A stretch of 64,000 nucleotides of DNA from Paracoccus aminophilus JCM 7686 (lineage in GTDB: Bacteria > Pseudomonadota > Alphaproteobacteria > Rhodobacterales > Rhodobacteraceae): the NCBI RefSeq assembly GCF_000444995.1, contig NC_022041.1:2454001-2518000 (forward strand), read 5' to 3'. The position numbers and the translations under genes were made by a program. Below, one piece after another: positions 9,961 to 21,537 of the stretch. Numbering within the stretch: position 1 is the stretch's first letter; every line of letters begins with the position of its first letter. Below the pieces are notes generated by a model. It saw nothing but the letters and a program-made list of their open reading frames with translations. It was not told the origin of the DNA and ran no database searches.

Positions 9961-10631
9961 TGATCTCTGAGGTCGGGTTGTCGGAGGTCCAGATCTTCCT
10001 CGACTATGCCTCGGTCTTCATTTTCGCCCTGACCGGGGCACTGGTCGCGAGCCGGGGGCAACTCGATATCGTCGGCTTCATCTTCTTCGCCGTGCTGACC
10101 GCTGTCGGCGGCGGCACCGTCCGCGATCTGCTTTTGGGGCGTGAGGTCATCTTCTGGGTGGCGCGACCCAATCTGATTTTGGCGGCGGTTGCGGCGGCGC
10201 TTATCGTCTTTCTGACCGCCCATCGGCTCGAGAGCCGCTATCGCACCTTGCTGTGGCTGGATGCGCTGGCTTTGGCGGTCGCAGTCCCCGCAGGCGTCGA
10301 TTTCGCGATCGGCGCGGGTTATGGCGCGATCATTGTCGCCATGGCCGGGGTCATTACCGCGAGCGCGGGCGGGCTGATGCGCGATGTGATTTCGAATGAG
10401 GTGCCGCTGGTTCTCAAGCAGGGCGAGCTTTATCTGACGGCGGCTTTCGGCGGCGCAATCACCGTGCTGGCGCTCGACCGGCTGGGCTTTCCCCATGGTT
10501 GGGGCCTGATCGCCTGCGGCGCGGTGACCTTTGGTCTGCGGGCGGGCAGTATGGTCTGGGGCTGGCAATTGCCGGTCTATAAGCGACGCGCGCCGAAGGT
10601 GCAGCCGGGCGTTGATCCGCGTGACCCTTAG
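9960..10631 (+). CDS. TRIC/UPF0126-type cation channel family protein
   Basis: A 223-residue membrane protein with seven hydrophobic helices in two homologous halves, each carrying a glycine-rich loop: GGGTVRDLLLG near residue 50 and AGGLMRDVI near residue 140. This is the signature of the YicG/UPF0126 family, related to trimeric intracellular cation channels. Bacterial members conduct monovalent cations; the physiological role is not known. It is translationally coupled to rnhA and convergent with the truncated hemoglobin gene. Confidence 0.84.
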   Translation: MISEVGLSEVQIFLDYASVFIFALTGALVASRGQLDIVGFIFFAVLTAVGGGTVRDLLLGREVIFWVARPNLILAAVAAALIVFLTAHRLESRYRTLLWLDALALAVAVPAGVDFAIGAGYGAIIVAMAGVITASAGGLMRDVISNEVPLVLKQGELYLTAAFGGAITVLALDRLGFPHGWGLIACGAVTFGLRAGSMVWGWQLPVYKRRAPKVQPGVDPRDP

Positions 10632-10648
10632 AGCTGCCGGGGCAGCTC
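10631..10648. terminator. Palindrome between convergent genes
   Basis: GAGCTGCC and GGCAGCTC form an eight-base-pair stem around a GG centre exactly between two convergent genes. It lacks a T-run, so it may be a weak bidirectional terminator or an mRNA 3' end stabiliser. Confidence 0.35.
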
Positions 10649-11048
10649 AGACCAGCCGGGGCGGCGCGCTGCCGCGTGCGTGGAAATCCTCGACCCCCAT
10701 GCGCAGACCCGCGCCGATGCGATGGGCGAGCGCGGACCAGCCCTGCGCGGCCTCGGGCGGCAGGCAGCGGCGCAGGCTTTCATCAAAGAGCATGAGCCAG
10801 GGCGCGAAATGGGGCGCGCGGACATCGCCTGCCTGCATATGCGCGCGCATCGGGCTGCCGTCATAACCGCCTTCGCGCAGGATCGCATTACGCCAGAAGG
10901 CCGCGATCTTGGCCTCGTGCTCGGGCCAGTCGGTGATATGGCCGGCAAAGACCGGGCCAAGCGTCTCATGGCGGCGAATCGCGGCGTAAAAGACGGCGAT
11001 GACGCGGTCGATCTCGGCGGGGGTGATGTCGAAACGAGGGGTAACCAT
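10647..11048 (-). CDS. Group III truncated hemoglobin
   Basis: A 133-residue truncated globin. The helix pattern of the group III (trHbP) proteins is visible: FDITPAEIDRVIAVFYAAIRRHETLGPVF, then the HEAKIAAFWRNAIL segment and PHFAPWLMLFDESLRR, which fits the distal-to-proximal haem pocket. The proximal histidine is likely in the PMRAHMQ segment. These globins bind oxygen or nitric oxide; their exact role is debated and often linked to nitrosative stress or microaerobic growth. The start ATG is the one encoding VTPRFDI. Confidence 0.8.
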   Translation of the reverse strand: MVTPRFDITPAEIDRVIAVFYAAIRRHETLGPVFAGHITDWPEHEAKIAAFWRNAILREGGYDGSPMRAHMQAGDVRAPHFAPWLMLFDESLRRCLPPEAAQGWSALAHRIGAGLRMGVEDFHARGSAPPRLV

Positions 11049-11168
11049 GGGCCCTATCTGGGCAGAAAAACCGCTTTTGACAAGCCCGGCGGCGGAGGTC
11101 AGAGATTTCAATCTGCGGGGCGAAAGGATATGGTTGCGTCCATCGGCAGAGTGCTGCGGGAGCGCAAG

Positions 11169-12839
11169 ATGGCAGACGGCAAGGCAAAGAAAAACAAGGA
11201 CAATCCGAAGGCCGGTGCCGCAGCCGAGCCCAAGGCGGGCGCCGGAAAGGGCAAGGCCGCCAAAGCCGCCGCGCCCGAGCGCGCGGGTCAAAATGAGCGC
11301 GAGGCGCGCCGCGCCGCGAACCAGGCCGAGCGCGAGGCCAAAAAGGCCGGGCGTCAGGCCGAGCGCGCCGCCAAGAAGGCCGAGCGCGAGGCCCGTCAGG
11401 CCAAGGATCCAGCGGGAGAGGCTGCGCCCTCGACTGAGGAAAAGGTCGCGAAGAGCAAGCCCGCCAATGACAAATTCGCCGGGCTGAGCCCCGAAGAAAA
11501 GGCCCTGCGCCAGCGCGAATATGCGAAGCTTCGCTTCGAGGAGCAGGAGGCCAAACGCAAGGCGCGCCAGAACAAGCGCCGCGCCGAGCGGGCCAGCCTC
11601 GGTCCCAGCGCATCTGCGGCTCCGGTGGCGGGTTTTGCCGCGCCGAAGGCGGCGGCTGCCCCAGAGCCCGCCTCCGTGACGGTGAGCGAGCAGCCGACCC
11701 GGCCCACACGCCCGGCGGCTCCTGCGGTCTCGGCCGCCGCAACTCCCGCGCCCTCGGCACCCAAAGCGGCAAAGGCCGCCGCGCCGACGCCCGAGGCTGC
11801 TCCGGCCCCAGTTCAAGCCCCCGTTCAGGTTCAGGCTCAGGCCCAGGCGCAAGAACAGAGCTTCAACATCCTGATCGTCGCCCAGAATGGCACGCTTGCC
11901 CGTGAGGCGGTGCTGTTTGCGGCCAGCCTGCGGCGCAATTCGCCCAATTGGCAGGGACAGCTGATCGTGGCCGAACCGCTGCCGGAAGGCGCTTGGTCGG
12001 GCGCGCGCACCCGTATTCCCGATGCCGAGCGCGCGCTTCTGACCGGCTACGGCGCCGAAATCCTGCCCTTCACCGCGCGCCATTTTGGCCGCGCCTATCC
12101 CTATGGCAACAAGATCGAGGCGCTGGCCTTGCTGCCGGCGAAGGAGAATTTCATCTTCTTCGACACCGATACACTGATCCTCGGCCCGCTCGATCAGATC
12201 GCGTTCAACTTCGCGCGGCCCTCGGCTTCGATGCGGCGCGAGGGGACATGGCCCGAGCCGCCGCTTTACGGGCCGGGCTATGCCGAGATCTGGAAATCGC
12301 TTTATGACCGCTTCCAGCTGCCCTTTGAGACCTCGCTCGATCCGACGCGGTCCGAGGATGATTGGGAGCGCTATCTCTACTTCAACGCGGGCTGGTTCTT
12401 CGGCAGCGATCCCGATCTTTTCGGGCGCCGTTTCTTGGATGCCGCGCTGAAGGTTCAGGCCGATCCGGGCGAGGCCTTGGCCTGTCAAAGCCTCGATCCC
12501 TGGCTCGATCAGGCGACGCTGCCCTTGGTCATCCACTCGTTCCTGGGCGGGCGTCCGGGGCCAGAGCTCGATGGGCTTGATGGCGCGGTGACCTGCCATT
12601 ACCGCAACCTCTCGCTGCTCTATGCCCGCGAACCCGAGGCGGCGCTAAGCGAGGTCGAGACGCTTCTCGCCGATCCGAAGATCGCGGCGCTTTTCGCCCA
12701 AGACGCGGGCGCACAGAAGCTGGTGGTGCAAGGGGAAGGCCGCAAGGTGCTGCGCCCGCTCTTTGCCGGAGGGCTGCCGCCCTCGGAAAAGGCGATGCGT
12801 CAGGTTCTCAAACGCAGCGAATTGTGGTTTCCGCAATAA
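11169..12839 (+). CDS. Putative glycosyltransferase-like protein with long Ala/Lys-rich N-terminal region
   Basis: The protein is about 556 residues. Residues 1-230 are low in complexity: a lysine/arginine/alanine/glutamate-rich part with repeated AERE and AKKA units (probably a long charged helix), then an alanine-proline-rich linker ending in Q-A repeats. From residue 231 a folded domain begins with FNILIVAQNG and contains FFDTDTLILGPL near residue 330, which looks like a DxD-type nucleotide-sugar binding motif of GT-A fold enzymes, and later YLYFNAGWFFG. I infer a glycosyltransferase-like function but cannot name a substrate. A second possible start lies 13 codons upstream with its own AAAGGA site. 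Confidence 0.6.
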   Translation: MADGKAKKNKDNPKAGAAAEPKAGAGKGKAAKAAAPERAGQNEREARRAANQAEREAKKAGRQAERAAKKAEREARQAKDPAGEAAPSTEEKVAKSKPANDKFAGLSPEEKALRQREYAKLRFEEQEAKRKARQNKRRAERASLGPSASAAPVAGFAAPKAAAAPEPASVTVSEQPTRPTRPAAPAVSAAATPAPSAPKAAKAAAPTPEAAPAPVQAPVQVQAQAQAQEQSFNILIVAQNGTLAREAVLFAASLRRNSPNWQGQLIVAEPLPEGAWSGARTRIPDAERALLTGYGAEILPFTARHFGRAYPYGNKIEALALLPAKENFIFFDTDTLILGPLDQIAFNFARPSASMRREGTWPEPPLYGPGYAEIWKSLYDRFQLPFETSLDPTRSEDDWERYLYFNAGWFFGSDPDLFGRRFLDAALKVQADPGEALACQSLDPWLDQATLPLVIHSFLGGRPGPELDGLDGAVTCHYRNLSLLYAREPEAALSEVETLLADPKIAALFAQDAGAQKLVVQGEGRKVLRPLFAGGLPPSEKAMRQVLKRSELWFPQ

Positions 12840-12852
12840 GGACGCCAAAAAG

Positions 12853-12877
12853 AAAGGGGCCCGCGGGGCCCCTTTTT
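12853..12877. terminator. Bidirectional terminator
   Basis: A stem of AAAGGGGCC paired with GGCCCCTTT is flanked by A-rich and T-rich runs, so it can end transcription from both sides. It lies between the glycosyltransferase-like gene and the convergent aldo/keto reductase gene. Confidence 0.82.
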
Positions 12878-12902
12878 GCTGTGCGGGAAAGGTCTGGTGG
12901 GC

Positions 12903-13973
12903 TCAGCCGCCCGCCCCTTCCGAAGATTGCGCCCAGAGGTTCACATCGCCGCAATCGGCGACCAGTTGGTCGATGCGGGCGAGCTCGGCCGCCGAGAAAT
13001 CGAGATTGCGGATCGCGCCCGCGCAATCGATGACCTGCTCGGGGCGCGAGGCGCCGATCAGCGCCGAGGTGACATGGCCACCGCGCAAAACCCAGGCAAT
13101 CGCCATCTGCGCCAGCGTCTGCCCGCGCGCCTCGGCGAGATCGTTGAGCCCACGCAGCGCGCCCAAAGCCTTGTCGGTCAGCCATTCCGGGAAGAGCGAT
13201 TTGCCCTGTGCCGCGCGGCTGCCATCGGGAATGCCGCGCAGATATTTGCCGGTAAGCATCCCCTGCGCCAGAGGCGTGAAGGCGATCGAGCCGACGCCGA
13301 GGCTTTCCAGCGTGTTCAGCAGCCCGTCGCCCTCGACCCAGCGATTCAGCATATTGTAGCTGGGCTGATGGATGATGCAGGGCGTGCCGAGCTCGCGCAG
13401 GATCGCGACCGCCTCGGCGGTGCGATGCGCATTATAGCTGGAAATGCCGACATAAAGTGCACGGCCCGAGCGCACGATGTGATCGAGCGCGCCCATGGTT
13501 TCCTCCAAGGGCGTTTCGGGATCGAAGCGGTGCGAATAGAAGATATCGACGTAATCGAGCCCGAGACGCTTCAGCGAAGCATCGCAAGACGCGATCAGAT
13601 ATTTCCGGCTGCCCCATTCGCCATAGGGACCGTCCCACATCCGGTAGCCCGCTTTCGAGCTGATGATCAGCTCGTCGCGCAGCCCCGCGAAATCGGTGCG
13701 CAGGATCTCGCCAAAGGCGGTTTCGGCACTGCCCGGAGGCGGGCCGTAATTGTTGGCGAGATCGAAATGGGTGATGCCGCAATCGAGCGCCGCGCGGCAG
13801 ATCGCGCGCTTGACCTGATGGGGCGTGTCCTCGCCGAAATTGTGCCAGAGCCCCAGCGAGACCGCAGGCAGCATCAGCCCCGAGCGACCGGTGCGGCGAT
13901 AGGTCATGCGCTCGTGACGCTCGGGATCGGGCTGCCAACCAGCGACGAGGGGTTTTGCGGGACGTTCAGCCAT
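12903..13973 (-). CDS. Aldo/keto reductase (YghZ-like)
   Basis: A 356-residue NADPH-dependent aldo/keto reductase. The catalytic tetrad is readable: Asp and Tyr in FDLANNYGPPPGSAE, Lys in IISSKAGYRMWDGPYG, and His in FYSHRFDPETPLEE. The YGEWGSRKYLIASCDASLKRLG segment and length fit the YghZ group, which reduces L-glyceraldehyde 3-phosphate and methylglyoxal. The NADPH site lies near the end (SALIGASRPEQV). The ATG shares one base with the stop of ileS (TGATG), so it is co-transcribed with ileS. Confidence 0.9.
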   Translation of the reverse strand: MAERPAKPLVAGWQPDPERHERMTYRRTGRSGLMLPAVSLGLWHNFGEDTPHQVKRAICRAALDCGITHFDLANNYGPPPGSAETAFGEILRTDFAGLRDELIISSKAGYRMWDGPYGEWGSRKYLIASCDASLKRLGLDYVDIFYSHRFDPETPLEETMGALDHIVRSGRALYVGISSYNAHRTAEAVAILRELGTPCIIHQPSYNMLNRWVEGDGLLNTLESLGVGSIAFTPLAQGMLTGKYLRGIPDGSRAAQGKSLFPEWLTDKALGALRGLNDLAEARGQTLAQMAIAWVLRGGHVTSALIGASRPEQVIDCAGAIRNLDFSAAELARIDQLVADCGDVNLWAQSSEGAGG

Positions 13974-16900
13974 CAGCTCAAAACCTCATCGCAGCGGGCG
14001 CAGGTGCCCGGATGTTGGTGGGTGCCGACATCGGGCAGGATCCGCCAGCAACGCTCGCATTTCTCGCCCTCGGCAGGCTCAAAGACCACGCCGATGCCGG
14101 GCACTTCCGAGAGGCGGAAGGCCTCGGCAGGTGCGGGATCAGCGGTCAGCGACAGATCCGAGGTGATGCAGATATCGGCGAAATCGCTCGATTTCAGCGC
14201 AGAGAGCAGCGCCGCATCCTCGACGTGGACGACGGGCGCGGCCTCGAGGCTGGCACCGATGGTCTTGTCGGTGCGCTTGAGCTCCAGCGCGGCGGTGACA
14301 ACGCGGCGGGCGCGGCGGACCTGATCCCATTTGCGCGCGAGATCCGCGTTCAGCCAATCATGCGGCGTTGCCACGAAATCCTGCAGATGGATCGAGCTGT
14401 CGTCGCCCGGGAAGCGCGAGAGCCAGACATCTTCCATCGTGAAGGGCAGAATCGGCGCGAGCCAAGTCGTCAGGCGGTGGAAGAGGATATCGAGCACCGT
14501 GCGCGCGGCGCGGCGGCGCAGGCTGTCGGGCCCGTCGCAGTAAAGCGCGTCCTTGCGGATGTCGAAATAGAAGGACGAGAGATCCAGCGTCGCGAATTGG
14601 AAGAGCGTCTGGAACACGCCTTGGAAGTCATAGACGTCATAGCCGTGACGGACCTGCGCGTCGATCTCGGCGAGACGATGCAGGACCCAACGCTCGAGTT
14701 CCGGCATCTCGGCCGGTTCGACCCGCTCGGCCTCGGTGAAACCGGCAAGGCTGCCCAGCATATAGCGCAGAGTGTTGCGCAGACGGCGATAGCTGTCGGC
14801 GGTGCCTTTGAGGATCTCTTTCCCGATGCGCTGATCGGCGGTGTAATCGGCCTGAGCCACCCAGAGACGCAGGATATCGGCGCCGTAATCCTTGATGACC
14901 TCGGCGGGCAGGATGACATTGCCGAGCGATTTGGACATTTTCATGCCCTTCTCGTCCAGCGTGAAGCCATGGGTCAGAACGCCCTTGTAGGGCGCGCGGC
15001 CCTTGGTGGCGCAGGCCTGCAGAAGCGAGGACTGGAACCAGCCGCGGTGCTGGTCGGTGCCTTCGAGATAGAGATCGGCGATGCCGTCGGGCGTGCCGTC
15101 GGCACGGTCGCGCAACACGAAAGCATGGGTCGAGCCAGAATCGAACCAGACGTCGAGCACATCGGTGACCTGATCGTGATCGTCCGGGTTCGCGATGCCC
15201 TCGAGCACCTGCGCCTTGAAGCCGTCGCGATACCAGGCATCGGCGCCGTCCTTTTCAAAGGCGGCAGTGATACGGTCGTTCAGACGCGCGTCTTTCAAGA
15301 GGAAATCGGCATCGGTCGGACGCGCGCCCTTCTTGGTGAAGACGGTCAGCGGCACGCCCCAGGCGCGTTGGCGCGAGAGCACCCAATCGGGGCGGTTCTC
15401 GACCATCGAATGGATGCGGTTGCGCCCGGTCTGGGGCGTCCAGCGCACCAGCTTGTCGATCGAGGTCAGTGCGCGGCTGCGGATGGTCGAGCCATATTCG
15501 TTCATCCCATCGCTCAGATCGGTGTCGATCGCGGCAAACCACTGGGGCGTGTTGCGATAGATCACCGGCGCTTTCGAGCGCCAGCTATGGGGATAGCTGT
15601 GCTTGATCTTGCCTTTGGCGAGCAGCGCCCCGGCATAGGCCAGTTGCTTGATATTGCTGACGTTCGCGCTGCCTTCGGCGCCGGTCGAGGTCAGGATCGC
15701 CTCGCCGCCGAAAACCGGCAGGTCCTTGCGATAGGAGCCATCGGGTTCGACGTTATAGGTCATCGGCAGCTTGTATTTCACGCCAAGCTGATAGTCGTCA
15801 TCGCCGTGGCTGGGCGCGGTATGGACAAAGCCCGTGCCCGCATCTTCGGTCACATGATCGCCCGGCAGAAGCGGCACGTCAAAGTCCCACTCGCCTTGGC
15901 CATTCTCGATGCCGCGATAGGGATGGGCGAGGATCAGCCCTCTCAACTCGTCCGCGGTTACTTCGCGCAGTCGATTGAACCCAGTCACCTTAGCGGACTT
16001 CAAGACCCCTTCGGCAAGAGCATCCGCGAGAACTAGATACTCGCCAAGTACGGCCGTGGACTTATCTTCAACATCCGTCACCTCATAGAGACCGTAATCA
16101 ATGTCAGGACCAAAAGCCACCGCGCGGTTTTGCGGAATAGTCCAGGGCGTTGTCGTCCAGATAACGATAGAGGCTTGGAGCAGCTCATCCTTCATATCTT
16201 GGAGAACTTCGGCCTCAATCTGGTCGCTCAAACCGGGATCGACTGTGAGACCAGCGCCTTTGGCAATATGAGAATCGCCGCTCGCTCCGACCGGCTTAAA
16301 CCGCACCCAGATCGTGTGGCTGGTGTGGTCGTGATATTCGACCTCGGCCTCGGCCAAAGCGGTCTGCTCGACCGGAGACCACATGACCGGCTTCGAGCCC
16401 TGATAGAGCGAGCCGTTCATCAAAAGCTTCATAAACTCGGCCGCGATCACCGCCTCGGCGTGGTAGTTCATCGTCAGATAGGGATCTTCCCAATTGCCGA
16501 TGACGCCCAGACGCTTGAACTGCTCGCGCTGGGTCTCGACCCAACCCTGCGCAAAAGCGCGGCATTCCTGACGGAATTCGACGATATCGACATCGTCCTT
16601 GCGCTGCTGGCGCTCGCGGTATTGCTCTTCGATCTTCCATTCGATCGGCAGGCCGTGGCAGTCCCAGCCCGGCACGTAACGCGCATCGCGGCCCATCATC
16701 TGCTGGCTGCGGGTGATGAAATCCTTCAGCACCTTGTTCAGCGCGTGCCCGATGTGAAGGTTGCCGTTCGCATAGGGAGGGCCGTCATGCAGGATGAAGG
16801 GCGCGCGGCCCGCCTCTTTGCCTTTGCGGCGCAGGCGGCCATAGATATCAAGCGCCTCCCAGCGGGCCAGCCAGTCCGGCTCGCGGGCGGGCAGGCCCGC

Positions 16901-16975
16901 GCGCATCGGAAATTCGGTTTCGGGCAGGAAAACGGTGTCGCGGTAATCGGGCGCGGTCGAAGTCGGTTCGCTCAT
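13973..16975 (-). CDS. ileS: Isoleucyl-tRNA synthetase
   Basis: A 1000-residue class I aminoacyl-tRNA synthetase that charges tRNA-Ile. The HIGH motif is seen in NGNLHIGHALNKVLKDF, the editing-domain signature as IVIWTTTPWTIP, the KMSKS motif as GMKMSKSLGNV, and a C-terminal zinc-binding CERCWR...CARC pair is present. The length is a little over the usual 930-960. A segment at roughly 15950-16310, encoding the start of the editing domain, is visibly richer in A+T and uses rarer codons than the rest of the gene, which suggests a recombination patch. The reading frame is intact. Confidence 0.96.
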   Translation of the reverse strand: MSEPTSTAPDYRDTVFLPETEFPMRAGLPAREPDWLARWEALDIYGRLRRKGKEAGRAPFILHDGPPYANGNLHIGHALNKVLKDFITRSQQMMGRDARYVPGWDCHGLPIEWKIEEQYRERQQRKDDVDIVEFRQECRAFAQGWVETQREQFKRLGVIGNWEDPYLTMNYHAEAVIAAEFMKLLMNGSLYQGSKPVMWSPVEQTALAEAEVEYHDHTSHTIWVRFKPVGASGDSHIAKGAGLTVDPGLSDQIEAEVLQDMKDELLQASIVIWTTTPWTIPQNRAVAFGPDIDYGLYEVTDVEDKSTAVLGEYLVLADALAEGVLKSAKVTGFNRLREVTADELRGLILAHPYRGIENGQGEWDFDVPLLPGDHVTEDAGTGFVHTAPSHGDDDYQLGVKYKLPMTYNVEPDGSYRKDLPVFGGEAILTSTGAEGSANVSNIKQLAYAGALLAKGKIKHSYPHSWRSKAPVIYRNTPQWFAAIDTDLSDGMNEYGSTIRSRALTSIDKLVRWTPQTGRNRIHSMVENRPDWVLSRQRAWGVPLTVFTKKGARPTDADFLLKDARLNDRITAAFEKDGADAWYRDGFKAQVLEGIANPDDHDQVTDVLDVWFDSGSTHAFVLRDRADGTPDGIADLYLEGTDQHRGWFQSSLLQACATKGRAPYKGVLTHGFTLDEKGMKMSKSLGNVILPAEVIKDYGADILRLWVAQADYTADQRIGKEILKGTADSYRRLRNTLRYMLGSLAGFTEAERVEPAEMPELERWVLHRLAEIDAQVRHGYDVYDFQGVFQTLFQFATLDLSSFYFDIRKDALYCDGPDSLRRRAARTVLDILFHRLTTWLAPILPFTMEDVWLSRFPGDDSSIHLQDFVATPHDWLNADLARKWDQVRRARRVVTAALELKRTDKTIGASLEAAPVVHVEDAALLSALKSSDFADICITSDLSLTADPAPAEAFRLSEVPGIGVVFEPAEGEKCERCWRILPDVGTHQHPGTCARCDEVLS

Positions 16976-19258
<2,283 letters not shown>

Positions 19259-19277
19259 TCTGTGACGACATGACCAG

Positions 19278-19305
19278 AAAGGGCCGCCTTAGCGCGGCCC
19301 TTTTT
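19278..19305 (+). terminator. Terminator after gdhA
   Basis: GGGCCGC pairs with GCGGCCC around a six-base loop and runs into TTTTT, 20 bases after the gdhA stop. Confidence 0.85.
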
Positions 19306-19743
19306 CTTTGCGGGCAGGATGGGCGCGTTCTCCGGGCGTTCGCGGGTGAGGATGTCGCGGTGAGAGGCCGCCCGTCAGCGCAAGAGGCCAGCGCCTTGGA
19401 CCCACGTCAAACGCGATCCGCCCAACCTTGGTCCGCGTCAGCGTCGGTCAGCACCAACCTCGGATAGCGGAAACGGGACCGAGAACGAGGGCCACTGGTC
19501 CTCAGGCGGGAGTTCCGAAATTGGGCTGAGCGAGCGTTCCTGACAGGTGTTGGCGACTTTGCGGACGAAGCTGCCGTTTGGAGGCGCAGCACCGATGTTG
19601 GCTGCATCTCCAACATAATCGGTCGAGCGGGCGGAGAGCTGACTTCCGCGATGCGGCTTGGCGTCCGGATCAGAACAGGCAGAGCGGTCACTCAAGCAGA
19701 GCGCGACGATTTGGCCGCGTCAGTGCAAAGAGGGGGCGGAAAG
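19306..19743. other. Non-coding stretch left of the CRISPR array
   Basis: I see no gene here. It marks the start of the accessory block. It contains GAAATTGGGCTGAG at 19517 followed by a GTTCCTGAC element, a sequence that recurs beside the phage-end remnant at 22890, and the dispersed element GCGGACGAAGCTGCCGTT at about 19561, which recurs near 29996. Confidence 0.5.
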
Positions 19744-20133
19744 CGGTCCCCGTAGGTGCGGGGAACAGCTCAGCTTCGATAGCCTGCGCGACGACGAGCA
19801 CGGTTCATCCCCGCGGGTGCGGGGAACCGTAGCCCGGACCCCACTGCACGATCCGCCCGTCCGGTTCATCCCCGCGGGTACGGGGAACAGGCCGCCTTTT
19901 TCAGCGCCCGGCGCATCACCGCCGGTTCATCCCCGCGGGTGCCGGGAACAGCTGGCCGCGTCTTTCAAGATCCGTTCGGTGCGCAGTTCATCCCCCGGGT
20001 GCGGGGAACAGCAGCGAGTGCGCAGATTTGTTGAAATAAGGGGCGGTTCATCCCCGCCGGTGCGGGGAACAGAGTGCGGTCATGGTGACGGCCGAGCGGT
20101 TTATCGGTTCATCCCCGCGGGTGCGGGGAACAG
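19744..20133 (-). CRISPR. Type I-E CRISPR array, seven repeats, eroded at its far end
   Basis: Seven repeats of a 29-bp unit alternate with six spacers of exactly 32 bp. Repeats start at 19744, 19801, 19862, 19923, 19984, 20044 and 20105. On the given strand each begins CGGTTCAT and contains a CCCCGCGGGTGCGGGG core, so the crRNA strand is the minus strand with a predicted AUGAACCG 5' handle, as in the E. coli I-E type. The repeat at 20105 is perfect and lies next to cas2, so it is leader-proximal. Others carry point changes; the one at 19984 lacks one base and the terminal one at 19744 lacks four bases. Spacers are at 19769-19800, 19830-19861, 19891-19922, 19952-19983, 20012-20043 and 20073-20104. 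I saw no match of a spacer to the rest of the window. Confidence 0.95.
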
Positions 20134-20182
20134 TCTTGTTGCAAGCACCTGTTCTACCAATGCTTTTCGTCTACCGCAAATC

Positions 20183-20419
<237 letters not shown>

Positions 20420-20421
20420 TC

Positions 20422-21186
20422 ATGCGGCAAGGCGGCCGCGCAGACGGGGCGGCGGGCGAGGTCTCGGCGCTCAAGGGCGCGCGCTTCAGTTGGACCAGCC
20501 CCGAGATCGGCGCGCATTACGGCCTCGGCCCCGGCAAAATTGCCATCCATCTGGCCCTTGAAGGCGCCATCCGCGATGCCAGCGGCGCTGTCACCGGCAT
20601 CCGCAATCTTGGCGGTGCGGGCGCGGTCTTTGACGCCACCCGCACCGGCCCGGCCAGTCCGCTCAGCGACGGCATGCTCGACTTCCGGGGCGAGGCTGCC
20701 ACCCATTTTGCCACCGCTCTGCCCGCAGACCTCAATGATGTCACCCTGATGTCGGCCTTCCGATTGGCGGATTTTGCCGTCGCCAGCCGCTGGTTGGGGG
20801 CGAACGGTCTGGAGTTCCGTTCCAACCCCAGCGCACAGGGCTGGTTTATCCAGATCTGGTCGAACCTTGGCGGCGGCGGCGGTGCCGGTAATATCATCGG
20901 CTCACGTCTGCCCAATATCGACCAGGTGGTCATCGCTGAGCATGCCTTTGCCGCCGGGCGCGTCGTCACCCGCGTCAATGGTGTCCAGATCGGCAGTTCG
21001 CCAATCCCGAGCAGCGTGCCCCAGCCCGGCCCGCTCCCGCTGCAATTTGTCGGCAAAGGCTCGGGCAGCAATGGCTTCCGGGGCCTGATCGGCGATGTTC
21101 TGGGCATCACGCATGGCCCCAATCTCGCGGGCGTCGAGGCCGTCGCGCGCCGGACCCTTGCGGCAAAATTTGGGGTGGCGCTGTGA
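20422..21186 (+). CDS. Phage tail-tip/LamG-like protein, probably 5'-truncated
   Basis: This 254-residue frame looks like the C-terminal part of a phage tail fibre or receptor-binding protein. It has the beta-rich, glycine-rich pattern of a concanavalin/LamG-like module (DATRTGPASPLSDGMLDFRG, VTLMSAFRLADFAVASRWL, GSNGFRGLIGDVLGI) and ends with RTLAAKFGVAL, a typical tail of such modules. Its beginning abuts the cas2 breakpoint within two or three bases, and no ribosome-binding site is visible, so I infer the real N-terminus was deleted. It overlaps the downstream small membrane protein gene by four bases. The phage family cannot be named. Confidence 0.55.
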   Translation: MRQGGRADGAAGEVSALKGARFSWTSPEIGAHYGLGPGKIAIHLALEGAIRDASGAVTGIRNLGGAGAVFDATRTGPASPLSDGMLDFRGEAATHFATALPADLNDVTLMSAFRLADFAVASRWLGANGLEFRSNPSAQGWFIQIWSNLGGGGGAGNIIGSRLPNIDQVVIAEHAFAAGRVVTRVNGVQIGSSPIPSSVPQPGPLPLQFVGKGSGSNGFRGLIGDVLGITHGPNLAGVEAVARRTLAAKFGVAL

Positions 21187-21533
21187 TCGAGATCATCCGC
21201 GAACTTCTCACCCCCGAGGATCACACCGACCCCTATGTCTGGGCGGCCGTCTTCGTCGCCCATGCCGCAATCGGGGTCGCGCTCTGGGCGCTGCTGGCCG
21301 GGCTCACCCGCCGCCCGCTGCTCTGGGCTGCGGCTCTTTATGCCGCCTTCGAGGCGCTTCAGGCCACGGTCGCGGGCGAGCTCCTGTTCTGGGACAGCGC
21401 CCTCGACTGGACCGGCGTCATGCTCGGCGCGGCGCTCGCCTCGAGCCTCTGGGCCCAGCGCCTCGGCCGCGCTTCGGCCGCGATCATCGCGACCCTGGCC
21501 ATCGCCGTCGCCGGGTGGCGGAAACGGGAATGA
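21183..21533 (+). CDS. Small phage-associated membrane protein, copy A
   Basis: A 116-residue protein with three to four hydrophobic helices (AAVFVAHAAIGVALWALLAGL, LLWAAALYAAFEALQATVAGELLFW, VMLGAALASSLWAQ, SAAIIATLAIAVAGW). Its position directly after a tail-tip module (ATGA-type overlap) suggests a phage lysis or holin-like protein, but this is inference. A near-identical copy lies at 28328-28669 and a truncated one at 22675-22854, all followed by the same hairpin and GTTAGGAAATTGGG. Confidence 0.6.
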   Translation: MIEIIRELLTPEDHTDPYVWAAVFVAHAAIGVALWALLAGLTRRPLLWAAALYAAFEALQATVAGELLFWDSALDWTGVMLGAALASSLWAQRLGRASAAIIATLAIAVAGWRKRE

Positions 21534-21537
21534 AAAC

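Noticed and set aside
10647..12599. A 650-codon minus-strand frame opposite the glycosyltransferase-like gene
   Set aside because: Only its last 133 codons (truncated hemoglobin) match a family; the rest is the complement of the low-complexity plus-strand gene.
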